Source: a virus
IMG/VR virus record: IMGVR_UViG_3300020395_000020
Span: 1-47,270 of that record
Length of the DNA: 47,270 nt
Direction: 5' to 3' (one strand)
Part shown: piece by piece, positions 22,358 through 30,510 of the stretch
Layout of the letters: the number at the start of each line of letters is the position of its first letter
Position numbering within the stretch: position 1 is the stretch's first letter
Notes under the pieces: model-generated
What the model saw: the letters and a program-made list of their open reading frames with translations, nothing else
Databases searched by the model: none
What the model was told of the DNA's origin: nothing
Program-made: the position numbers and the translations under genes

Positions 22358-25300
22358 TTATATATCTCCAGCGTTATAGTTAGGGAAAGCTCTTCCTGAA
22401 CCCCACATAATTCTCACTGCTCCAACTCCACCATCACCACCAGATCCACCATAGGATACTCCTGGAGCATATACTTGCATTGATCCTACACTTCCACCTC
22501 CACCATATTTACCACCATCTTTACCCTGATAGTTTCCTGCAGTACCTTCCTCACCATTCTCACCATTAGATCCACCACCACCACCTCTTCCAGGTGGAGT
22601 TACATTTGTTCCGTTAGCTCCAGTAGCTCCTTCTCCATATATTCCAGTACCACCGCCACCACTAGAACTATAAATTAATCCACCAGTTCCATTTGCTTGA
22701 CAACCTTCACCAGATCCACCACCACTAGCAACCGTTACACCCCTACCATCTCCAGCACCACAACCACCATATCCAGCAGCACCAGCACCACCACCACCAA
22801 CAACCATATGTCCATATCCACCATTACGTCCACCATAATTTGATGAGTTACCTACACCATCATTCTCTCCTACAAAATCTCCACCCTGACCTTGACCTTC
22901 TCCACCATATCCTCTACCACCTTTAACAGTAGATGTGTCTATAAAATATGAATCTCCACCATCACCACCTTTAGAAAGTTGAGCATTATTAGGACCAGAT
23001 TGTCCACCAGATCCACCATCTCCAACAACTACAGTATAAGATTGTCCTGGCGTTACAGAAATATTATTCTTATATCCGAGTCCACCTCCACCACCAGCAC
23101 CACGAGAATTGTCATTAGTACCATCATAAGCACCTGCTCCACCACCGCCACCACCGATGGCAACAACACAAACAGATGTTACATTATCAGGAGCAGTCCA
23201 AGTAAATGTTCCTGCTGTTGTAAATTCTTCAGCACCTTGTATTGGTTCGCCATTTTGACCAGTAGCAGTATTATTCTGTGGATATGATCTATTATATCCC
23301 CATATAATTCTTAAACCACCATCAGATCCAGCTACTCCATCAGATACTCCTCCATTAACAGTTTGATTACTAGCACCACCAGATCCACCACCATGAAGAC
23401 CTCCTCCCATAATACTAGATATTCCAACACCAGTACCAAATGAAGCACCACCAGATCCACCACCACCATGTCCTATGGTAGCTGTCTCAAATTGATCTGT
23501 TGTGTTTGTTGCTGGAAATGCTCTTCCAGTTCCCCATATAAGTCTTACTGCCCCATTAGATCCAGCAATACCATTACCACCACCTCCACCAGAACCAGGT
23601 CCTAAACCAGGGAATGCTGCAAAAGTTTGTGGAGCACCACCAGATCCACCTTTTCCACAGTGTCCATAAGATTGAGCACCTTGTCCATCATACGTACCAG
23701 CACCAGCACCATCAGTACCTTCGCCTTGTAGTCCTACACCACCACCAGCACCACCTTCCCAAGAAGCACCAGCACCTCCACCACCAGCACCACCATTACC
23801 TTGATTACCAGAACTTGCTCCAAAACTTATTCCTGTTCCACCATTACCACCATTACCTGAGTATCCACCAGCTCCACCGCCACCACCAGAACCACCAGTA
23901 CTTTGATTCTGTGATCCACCATTACCACCATTACCACCACCGTCTCCTACAAAAGTTCCACCAGTTCCTGCCGAACCACCAGCACTAGCACTACCAGTAC
24001 CACCGCCACCACCTTTAACAGTAGTTGAGTTTATAAAATAAGAATCTCCACCACCTGTATTTTTATTACCAACAACTACAGTATAAGATTGACCTGGTGT
24101 CACTGGTATATCATTCTTCCATCCCAATCCACCTCCACCATCTCCATGTTTATTACTACCACCATCAGCACCAGCACCAACACAGACCGCACAAACAGAT
24201 GTTACACCATCAGGACAAGTCCAACTATAAGATCCTGACGATGTCCATTCCTGTTGCAAAGCACCATTATCAATTGATCCACCAGCACCATTACTTCCTT
24301 TTGCTTCAAGACCTACACCACCTCCTCCAGCAGCATTTGTAAAATTAGTTGAATTAATATATCCATGAGCTCCACCACCAGCACCACCACCAGAACCACC
24401 AACAGCATTACTGGTCGTTGATCCACCACCACCAGATCCACCATTACCAGTATATCCAGCAGCACCGCCACCTCCACCAGGACCATAAGTAGCAGATCCA
24501 GATCCACCAGCACCACCAGAACCACCACCGTCTCCTGCAAAATTTCCACCATTACCATATCCATTAGAACCAGGTAGAGCATTTTCTCCAGCACCACCTT
24601 TAACAGTATTAACGTCTATAAAATAAGAATCACCAGAAGAATTGATTTTACTTCCACCAGCACTTGAAGGTAAAGTTTGTACTTGTCCAGCAGCACCAAC
24701 AACAACACTATAAGATTGTCCTTCTGTTACAGGAATATAATTATTATATCCCAATCCAGCACCACCTCCACCATTTCCTTCTTCATAAGATCCAGAGAAA
24801 GCATTATATCCAGAACTTGCTCCACCAGCACCAACAGCAACTACTGAAACATGATGCACACCAACAGGACAAATCCAACTATATGTTCCTGCTGATGTAT
24901 AATCTTGTTGCCCTACTTTATCATTTACATTACCAGTATTAGTATTTGGATAATATCTATCCCTACCCCACACAATTCTTACAGCACCACTACCACCTTG
25001 AGCACCAGCACCAGATCCACCACCACCATATGAAATTCCAGATCCACCAGATCCAGCAGTTCCACTTCCAAATGGGACACCTGTAGGTGGAGAATACGCA
25101 CCACCTAAACCAGGAGATCCAGCACCTAAAATTCCTACACCACCTCCAGTATATCCACCACCATATCCACCGCCACCGCCACCGCCACCAGATCCATCTT
25201 GACCTTGTCTATCAGCGAGAGAAGTACTGGAAGGATGTGTCACTCCATTACCAAAACCACCAGCTCCACCAGACCCTGTATATCCACCAGCTCCACCGCC

Positions 25301-27007
25301 TCCACCTTCATATGTTGAACCACCAGATCCACCAGCTCCACCGTTACCTCCACCATCTCCCACATAAGTTCCACCAGGTTGACCAGTAGAAATTGTTGAT
25401 CCTTGTCCACCACCACCTTTTACAGTAGTCGCATTTATAAAATATGAATCTCCACCATCATTACCTGATCCACCAGTAGCAGCACTACCGACTTCTAATG
25501 TATAAGATTGTCCAGGTGTTACTGGAATATTATTTTTCCATCCAAGACCTCCACCACCAGCAGCACCACCTGATCCAGATTGATTATCACCATTACCAGC
25601 ACCTCCACCACCAACACAAACAACAGAAACTTGATAGACACCAGGAGGACAGATCCAAGTATGTGTTCCTGTTTCTATAAAAGTTGCTTGACCAACAACA
25701 TCTACTATTTCACATTTATTATCAGAAGGAGTAATGTCAGTAGTTTGAGTAGATTCATTAGGAGATTGAAGACCACCCCACACAGCAGTAGCATCAGAAC
25801 CACCGCCCATAGTGGCATATTGAATCCTACCATAATCTTGATGTTGATAAGAATAACTATTGAGAGTATAACTTGTACTACTATAATTACAATATCCCAC
25901 ACCAGATCCATCAGAAGGAAGTTTGTAAATTGTTATCACACCACCAGAACCATCAGCATTTATCCATATATCATCATTAGAATCGATAGTTATTTTTGAT
26001 AGAGATCCAGATAATGTTTTTGAGAAAATAAGATTTCCACTAGGATTTATCTTTAGAAGTCTTCCATTTGATTGTATAGTATAAAGATTTCCCGAAGAAT
26101 CTAATGCCATATCCATGACGTCTGAAGTATCTAATTGCTTCCACCAGATTGTACCTTGATTAGTTGTACTTGTATTATAACTATCCACTCTGGTTATCAT
26201 GCCATAACCACCCATATCTCCACCAATATATGTTCTACCGTTAACAGTATCTTTTGCAATACATCTTGCCACACAATTAGTACCATTATTATAAAATCTA
26301 TAAGTGTTAGAAAATCCAGCACTACCATTGATTACCCAAAAGTGATCACTACCAGTTCCAGCTGGTGAATAATTTTTACCACATAGATACATGTCTCCAC
26401 CAGTAACATTAGCACCATACCAGAAAGTAAATGCCTGATTACCACCATTGACACTATTATAATATCCTGATGAGTAAGTACCATCAGAAGTAGAAATATC
26501 AAATTTAGCAGTATTACCATAACTTCCATATGGACCAGCAATTCTTATAGTGTTATCACTAACAAGTTGCATACATCCATTAGCAAACGTATCATTATTG
26601 CTAATAGTATAACCATTACCCCAATAAGTTCTAGTTGACCATTGAAGATCAAGGTCGGAATTATACTTAATACATCTTCCCTGACCACCATGAACATAAA
26701 CATTGCCTAGAGAATCAGAAACTATACCAGTAAACTCAGCACTAGTACCTCCTGATGAAGGATCGTGTTGTACCGATTTTAATAAACTACCATCATTAGA
26801 TAACTTATAAACGAATCCATCAATCCCATTACCAGGATTATTGGTAGCCATATTAATGCCACCACAAACAAAAATATTACCTTCAGGATCAATAGTATGA
26901 TCATATACTGTTACCTCACCACCATCAGGATGGGTAATAGTATTCGTCCAATAACTTTCAGTTGATGTTCCAGTATCACCACTAATTAACATTTGTTGTA
27001 TTGACAT
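22358..27007 (-). CDS. Giant glycine-rich repeat protein with N-terminal propeller-like region
   Basis: A 1549-residue protein. Residues 1-425 contain beta-propeller-like repeats (for example TIDPEGNIFVCGG, SDSLGNVYVHGG, LDSSGNLYTIQSNGR, IDSNDDIWINADG). The rest is four full glycine-rich units and one degenerate unit. Each full unit starts like TWxCPxGVxxVSVVCVGGGG, passes through a conserved LGWKNNIPVTPGQSYTVVVG, runs through very Gly-rich loops and ends in RIxWGxxRxFP. The units recall the polyglycine sandwiches of T-even gp38 adhesins, where loops read receptors. GGAGAGAG-type ribosome binding sequence AAGGAGAG precedes the ATG. An adhesin or fibre-tip role is the best inference. The plus-strand frames here are His/Leu-rich shadows. 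Confidence 0.8.
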   Translation of the reverse strand: MSIQQMLISGDTGTSTESYWTNTITHPDGGEVTVYDHTIDPEGNIFVCGGINMATNNPGNGIDGFVYKLSNDGSLLKSVQHDPSSGGTSAEFTGIVSDSLGNVYVHGGQGRCIKYNSDLDLQWSTRTYWGNGYTISNNDTFANGCMQLVSDNTIRIAGPYGSYGNTAKFDISTSDGTYSSGYYNSVNGGNQAFTFWYGANVTGGDMYLCGKNYSPAGTGSDHFWVINGSAGFSNTYRFYNNGTNCVARCIAKDTVNGRTYIGGDMGGYGMITRVDSYNTSTTNQGTIWWKQLDTSDVMDMALDSSGNLYTIQSNGRLLKINPSGNLIFSKTLSGSLSKITIDSNDDIWINADGSGGVITIYKLPSDGSGVGYCNYSSTSYTLNSYSYQHQDYGRIQYATMGGGSDATAVWGGLQSPNESTQTTDITPSDNKCEIVDVVGQATFIETGTHTWICPPGVYQVSVVCVGGGGAGNGDNQSGSGGAAGGGGLGWKNNIPVTPGQSYTLEVGSAATGGSGNDGGDSYFINATTVKGGGGQGSTISTGQPGGTYVGDGGGNGGAGGSGGSTYEGGGGGAGGYTGSGGAGGFGNGVTHPSSTSLADRQGQDGSGGGGGGGGYGGGYTGGGVGILGAGSPGLGGAYSPPTGVPFGSGTAGSGGSGISYGGGGSGAGAQGGSGAVRIVWGRDRYYPNTNTGNVNDKVGQQDYTSAGTYSWICPVGVHHVSVVAVGAGGASSGYNAFSGSYEEGNGGGGAGLGYNNYIPVTEGQSYSVVVGAAGQVQTLPSSAGGSKINSSGDSYFIDVNTVKGGAGENALPGSNGYGNGGNFAGDGGGSGGAGGSGSATYGPGGGGGAAGYTGNGGSGGGGSTTSNAVGGSGGGAGGGAHGYINSTNFTNAAGGGGVGLEAKGSNGAGGSIDNGALQQEWTSSGSYSWTCPDGVTSVCAVCVGAGADGGSNKHGDGGGGLGWKNDIPVTPGQSYTVVVGNKNTGGGDSYFINSTTVKGGGGGTGSASAGGSAGTGGTFVGDGGGNGGNGGSQNQSTGGSGGGGGAGGYSGNGGNGGTGISFGASSGNQGNGGAGGGGAGASWEGGAGGGVGLQGEGTDGAGAGTYDGQGAQSYGHCGKGGSGGAPQTFAAFPGLGPGSGGGGGNGIAGSNGAVRLIWGTGRAFPATNTTDQFETATIGHGGGGSGGASFGTGVGISSIMGGGLHGGGSGGASNQTVNGGVSDGVAGSDGGLRIIWGYNRSYPQNNTATGQNGEPIQGAEEFTTAGTFTWTAPDNVTSVCVVAIGGGGGGAGAYDGTNDNSRGAGGGGGLGYKNNISVTPGQSYTVVVGDGGSGGQSGPNNAQLSKGGDGGDSYFIDTSTVKGGRGYGGEGQGQGGDFVGENDGVGNSSNYGGRNGGYGHMVVGGGGAGAAGYGGCGAGDGRGVTVASGGGSGEGCQANGTGGLIYSSSGGGGTGIYGEGATGANGTNVTPPGRGGGGGSNGENGEEGTAGNYQGKDGGKYGGGGSVGSMQVYAPGVSYGGSGGDGGVGAVRIMWGSGRAFPNYNAGDI

Positions 27008-27017
27008 ATCTCTCTCC

Positions 27018-29978
27018 TTAAGTTGCGTTTGATGGGAATGTTCGACCAGATCCCCAGATAATTCTTAATCCACCTACAGCACCAGAACCATTTCCACCAC
27101 CTGGATTGGAATATCCACCACCACCTCCTCCACCAGGAGATGCACCAGAACCACCAGCACCATTATTACCACCATAGGTTTGACCATTAGAACCAGTATT
27201 ACCACCTGATCCACCGCCACCACCATTTATACCTGATCCAGCAGCACCACTAGTACCTTCACCATTTAAACCAGTGCCTCCACCGCCACCACTACCTCCA
27301 TAATAACTTGCACCGCCACCACCAGCTCCACCACCAGCACCATCAGTTCCAGCAGTATTTGCATATCCACCTTCACCACCTTCACCACTATATCCACCAG
27401 CACCTCCACCAGCAGAACATCCAGTTGCTTGACCACCATCACCACCACTATAACCAATTCCAGTCATTGGTCTTCCACCCATCCTTAAACTAAGATTTGT
27501 TCTTTTAACTCCACCAGCTCCACCTTCAGCATGAAGTAAAGTATTTACACCATCTATACCAAAAGTAGTATCACCACCTCTCTGAGCTTCAGTTTGTCCA
27601 GCATTTAAATTACCAACACCTTGAGCAGCAGCACCTCCAGCACCAACAACAACTTTATAATCCTGTCCTGCTACTACTGGAATATAATTTTTATATACCA
27701 AAGCACCACCACCTCCACCTTGTCCCTCAAATCCAGGTGTGCCTTGATAATTACCTGATGATTGACCACCGCCACCACCACCAATAGCAACTGCAGATAT
27801 AGAAGTTACACCTACAGGACATGTCCAAGTAAATGTTCCTGCTGTAGTAAATTGTTGTCCACCAGTAACTTGAGTCTCAGCCCTATTAGTAGCTTCAGCA
27901 AGAGCATTATTTGGGAATGATCTTCCAGTTCCCCACATAATTCTTACAGCACCTCTAGCAGATCTTGTCCACGGTGTTCCACCAGCACCATAATTACCAG
28001 CTACTCTTCGTTGAGAATCACCAGGATAACTAAAAATATCACCACCATTTTGTATTGCTTGACCACCTATACTACTTCCATGTCCACCATCACCATAAGG
28101 ATCTTTTGATCCACCACCTCCTTTACCAGGACCATATCCACCAGGTCCACCACCATATCTTACTCCACCTTCACCATTTCCACCTTCACCATATATTCCT
28201 ACACCACCACCAGGAGCACCACCTCCAGCACTACCGCCACCGCCACCGCCACCACCAGCACCACCAGTACCAGGTGATCCTGCTAGTCCAGCATATTGAT
28301 AATATGCCCATCCTGCTCTTCCACCAGCACCACCTGATCCAGAATATCCACCAGCTCCACCGCCTCCACCATCTCCAGAAGAGTATTGACTGCCACCATA
28401 TCTACTACCAGCACCACCGCCATTACCACCACCATCACCAACAAAATCTCCAGCAGGAACACTAAACCCACCATAACCATTTGAATTAGTCCAACCACCA
28501 CCACCTTTTACAGTAGTTCTATTGACAAAGAATGAATCAGCTGGACCTTCATAATATGTACTTCCTGTTCCACTTACCCAAGGAGCATTATTTTGTGCAT
28601 TTGGTCCTCCTACTTGAACAGCATAACTTTGTCCTGGTGTTACAGAATAATTATTAATATATCCAAGTCCACCACCAGAACATCCCTCATTACCATTATT
28701 ACTTGTAACTGAAGTAGAACCAGAACCAACACAAACAACAGATACACTTGTCACATTCGCAGGACAAACCCAACTATAGGATCCTTCTTCAGTGTATATT
28801 GATTCACCAACAGGATCAAATGAAGTATCATTTATAATTACGTTTGCTGCTGCCACTAATGTAGTGTATCCAGCATCAGTATATAATGCAATGTAAATAA
28901 CTTCTTCACCTTCAGTTGAAATATCAGCAGCAACAGTATGAGAAAAACTAAATCCACCAGATGAAACAGTTCCTGAACCAGTTAAAGACCCAGAAGTTAA
29001 ATCAGAAGAATCTATACCAGTCAATCTCCAATATAAAGTTGTTCCATCAGCAACATTTCCAGTAGTAAGAGTTGTTGTGAAACTACTACCCTCATCTACA
29101 CTATTAGGGGCATTAAGAGCATAGGTTGATGAAGAGTTTTGATTAGAAGTTAATGTATTTGGAAATGCTCTAGAGACACCATTAACAACACCCCATATAA
29201 TTCTTACAGCACCTTGTCCACCATTACCAGCAAGAATTGTACCGTATTGGGAACCAGAACCTCCACCAGCACCTCCACCATAATTACCACCAGGACCACC
29301 AGCAACTAGACCATAATATCCACCACTAAAACTTGGTACAGTTCCATTTGTACCACTATTTCCACCAGATCCTCCTCCACCACCAGGCATTGTTTGACCA
29401 CTGGAGTTATTAACTGGAGAATTAGAACCACTAGTACCTTCACCATATATTCCTACTCCTCCACCACCAGCACCACCACCAGTTAAACCATTGGCAGAAC
29501 CATAACCACCAGCACCACCAGATTGTGAATTACCATTTCCAGAATATCCACCAGCTCCACCGCCTCCACCATATACTTGATGATCACCGCCAGTACCACC
29601 ACCATCACCAACAAAATCTCCACCACCTTGATTATTACCTTTTCCACCACCACCTTTTACAGTAGTTGGGTTTATAAAATATGAATCTCCACCATCAGTT
29701 CCACCAGAAGTATTTTGAGTTCCTCCATTACCAACTACAACAGAATAAACTTGACCTGGATTTACTGGAATATTATTTTTCCATCCAAGACCTCCACCTC
29801 CACCTGCTGCGAAGTCTTGTGTTTGACCACCACCGCCACCACCTATACAGACAACATGAACTTGATTCACCTCAGATGGACAAGTCCAACTATAGGATCC
29901 TGGTGATGTATATTCTTGCTGTCCAACAACAGTTGTTGCTGCTGGTGGTTCGTGAAGTAGTGCCTGTTGTATGGGCAT
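27018..29978 (-). CDS. Glycine-rich repeat protein with Calx-beta-like insert
   Basis: A 986-residue protein beginning MPIQQALL. It has three glycine-rich units beginning near residues 19, 395 and 660 (SYSWTCPSEVNQVHVV, SYSWVCPANVTSVSVVCV, TFTWTCPVGVTSISAV), each ending in an RIxWGxxRxFP-type block. Between units 1 and 2, residues about 285-385 are not glycine-rich and resemble a Calx-beta or Ig-like strand domain (VDEGSSFTTTLTTGNVADGT, EVIYIALYTDAGYTT). Submotifs such as GIYGEGTSG recur inside the units and in the neighbouring gene. It is the first of three related genes. It may be a receptor-binding adhesin or fibre segment; no enzyme motif is seen. Confidence 0.78.
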   Translation of the reverse strand: MPIQQALLHEPPAATTVVGQQEYTSPGSYSWTCPSEVNQVHVVCIGGGGGGQTQDFAAGGGGGLGWKNNIPVNPGQVYSVVVGNGGTQNTSGGTDGGDSYFINPTTVKGGGGKGNNQGGGDFVGDGGGTGGDHQVYGGGGGAGGYSGNGNSQSGGAGGYGSANGLTGGGAGGGGVGIYGEGTSGSNSPVNNSSGQTMPGGGGGSGGNSGTNGTVPSFSGGYYGLVAGGPGGNYGGGAGGGSGSQYGTILAGNGGQGAVRIIWGVVNGVSRAFPNTLTSNQNSSSTYALNAPNSVDEGSSFTTTLTTGNVADGTTLYWRLTGIDSSDLTSGSLTGSGTVSSGGFSFSHTVAADISTEGEEVIYIALYTDAGYTTLVAAANVIINDTSFDPVGESIYTEEGSYSWVCPANVTSVSVVCVGSGSTSVTSNNGNEGCSGGGLGYINNYSVTPGQSYAVQVGGPNAQNNAPWVSGTGSTYYEGPADSFFVNRTTVKGGGGWTNSNGYGGFSVPAGDFVGDGGGNGGGAGSRYGGSQYSSGDGGGGGAGGYSGSGGAGGRAGWAYYQYAGLAGSPGTGGAGGGGGGGGSAGGGAPGGGVGIYGEGGNGEGGVRYGGGPGGYGPGKGGGGSKDPYGDGGHGSSIGGQAIQNGGDIFSYPGDSQRRVAGNYGAGGTPWTRSARGAVRIMWGTGRSFPNNALAEATNRAETQVTGGQQFTTAGTFTWTCPVGVTSISAVAIGGGGGGQSSGNYQGTPGFEGQGGGGGALVYKNYIPVVAGQDYKVVVGAGGAAAQGVGNLNAGQTEAQRGGDTTFGIDGVNTLLHAEGGAGGVKRTNLSLRMGGRPMTGIGYSGGDGGQATGCSAGGGAGGYSGEGGEGGYANTAGTDGAGGGAGGGGASYYGGSGGGGGTGLNGEGTSGAAGSGINGGGGGSGGNTGSNGQTYGGNNGAGGSGASPGGGGGGGYSNPGGGNGSGAVGGLRIIWGSGRTFPSNAT

Positions 29979-29989
29979 TTTAAATCCCC

Positions 29990-30499
29990 CTAACTCAGAC
30001 CACCGCCAATAATTGTAAACGTATTAGTTCCTACACATAATACAGTAGCAACTCCTCTCTGTGCCAGAACCCTGTTACCAGTATTTGAAGTACCTGCTTG
30101 ATACATTGTAACTGATGAACCTTGAGTTATTGTAATATCACTAGCACTATTATTATAAATTGTAATCGCATCTCCAGCAGTAAATGCTGGACTAAGGTTT
30201 GCTGGAATAGTAACACCAGCAGTAGTATTAATTAATTCACCAACATCACCCTTTACTATCTGATAGGTAGATGACTTAGAATTACTAACTATCTGTCTAA
30301 CATTACCTGCACCATCATTGACAGCAGAGGCAGTTAATATACCAACAGCATTTACATTTCTACCAACTTGAATATCGGTGCTTATACCAATCTTAGCAGC
30401 TTTTAAATCTAACTCATCAGTAACAGCTTCTATGGCAGGATTACCAGAAGCAGCCGCTGCTATATTTAACTCCTTTACACCAAAACCTTTTTGTGCCAT
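29990..30499 (-). CDS. Short fibre-type protein
   Basis: A 169-residue protein. The N-terminal half (KELNIAAAASGNPAIEAV, IQVGRNVNAVGILTASAV) shows fibre-shaft repeats. The C-terminal half is a compact beta domain of a kind often found at phage fibre ends: YQIVKGDVGELINTTAGVTI, FTAGDAITIYNNSASDIT and VLCVGTNTFTIIGGG. A TATAAATA promoter 16 bases upstream overlaps the 3' end of the protease gene. It is followed by the glycine-rich protein genes, so it may be the connector that carries them. Confidence 0.7.
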   Translation of the reverse strand: MAQKGFGVKELNIAAAASGNPAIEAVTDELDLKAAKIGISTDIQVGRNVNAVGILTASAVNDGAGNVRQIVSNSKSSTYQIVKGDVGELINTTAGVTIPANLSPAFTAGDAITIYNNSASDITITQGSSVTMYQAGTSNTGNRVLAQRGVATVLCVGTNTFTIIGGGLS

Positions 30500-30510
30500 A
30501 GTTAAGTTTT

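Larger units (their letters stand above)
20846..29978. repeat. Codon-framed glycine-rich repeat region across three genes
   Basis: Across three adjacent genes the plus strand is dominated by CCACCA-type runs coding Gly. A longer DNA cassette coding LGWKNNIPVTPGQSYxVVVG recurs about eight to nine times, often with near-identical stretches (for example TATAAGATTGTCCTGG-type segments at about 23039, 25503 and, more diverged, elsewhere). The repeats follow the reading frame, so they are protein repeats and not a CRISPR or a noncoding array. They offer many sites for homologous recombination and for assembly errors. Confidence 0.75.

Noticed and set aside
22358-29978. Plus-strand His/Leu/Gln-rich frames, some over 100 codons
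   Set aside because: They are reverse-strand shadows of GGT/GGA glycine codons; composition is extreme and no starts or ribosome sites support them.
20846-29978. CRISPR-like or noncoding tandem repeats
   Set aside because: Repeat units are long, irregularly spaced and keep the reading frame, so they encode protein domains.
27018-29978. Collagen-like fibre hydroxylated by the P4H-type enzyme
   Set aside because: No regular Gly-X-Y tract is present; the glycine-rich units have a different pattern, so a direct collagen analogy is not supported.
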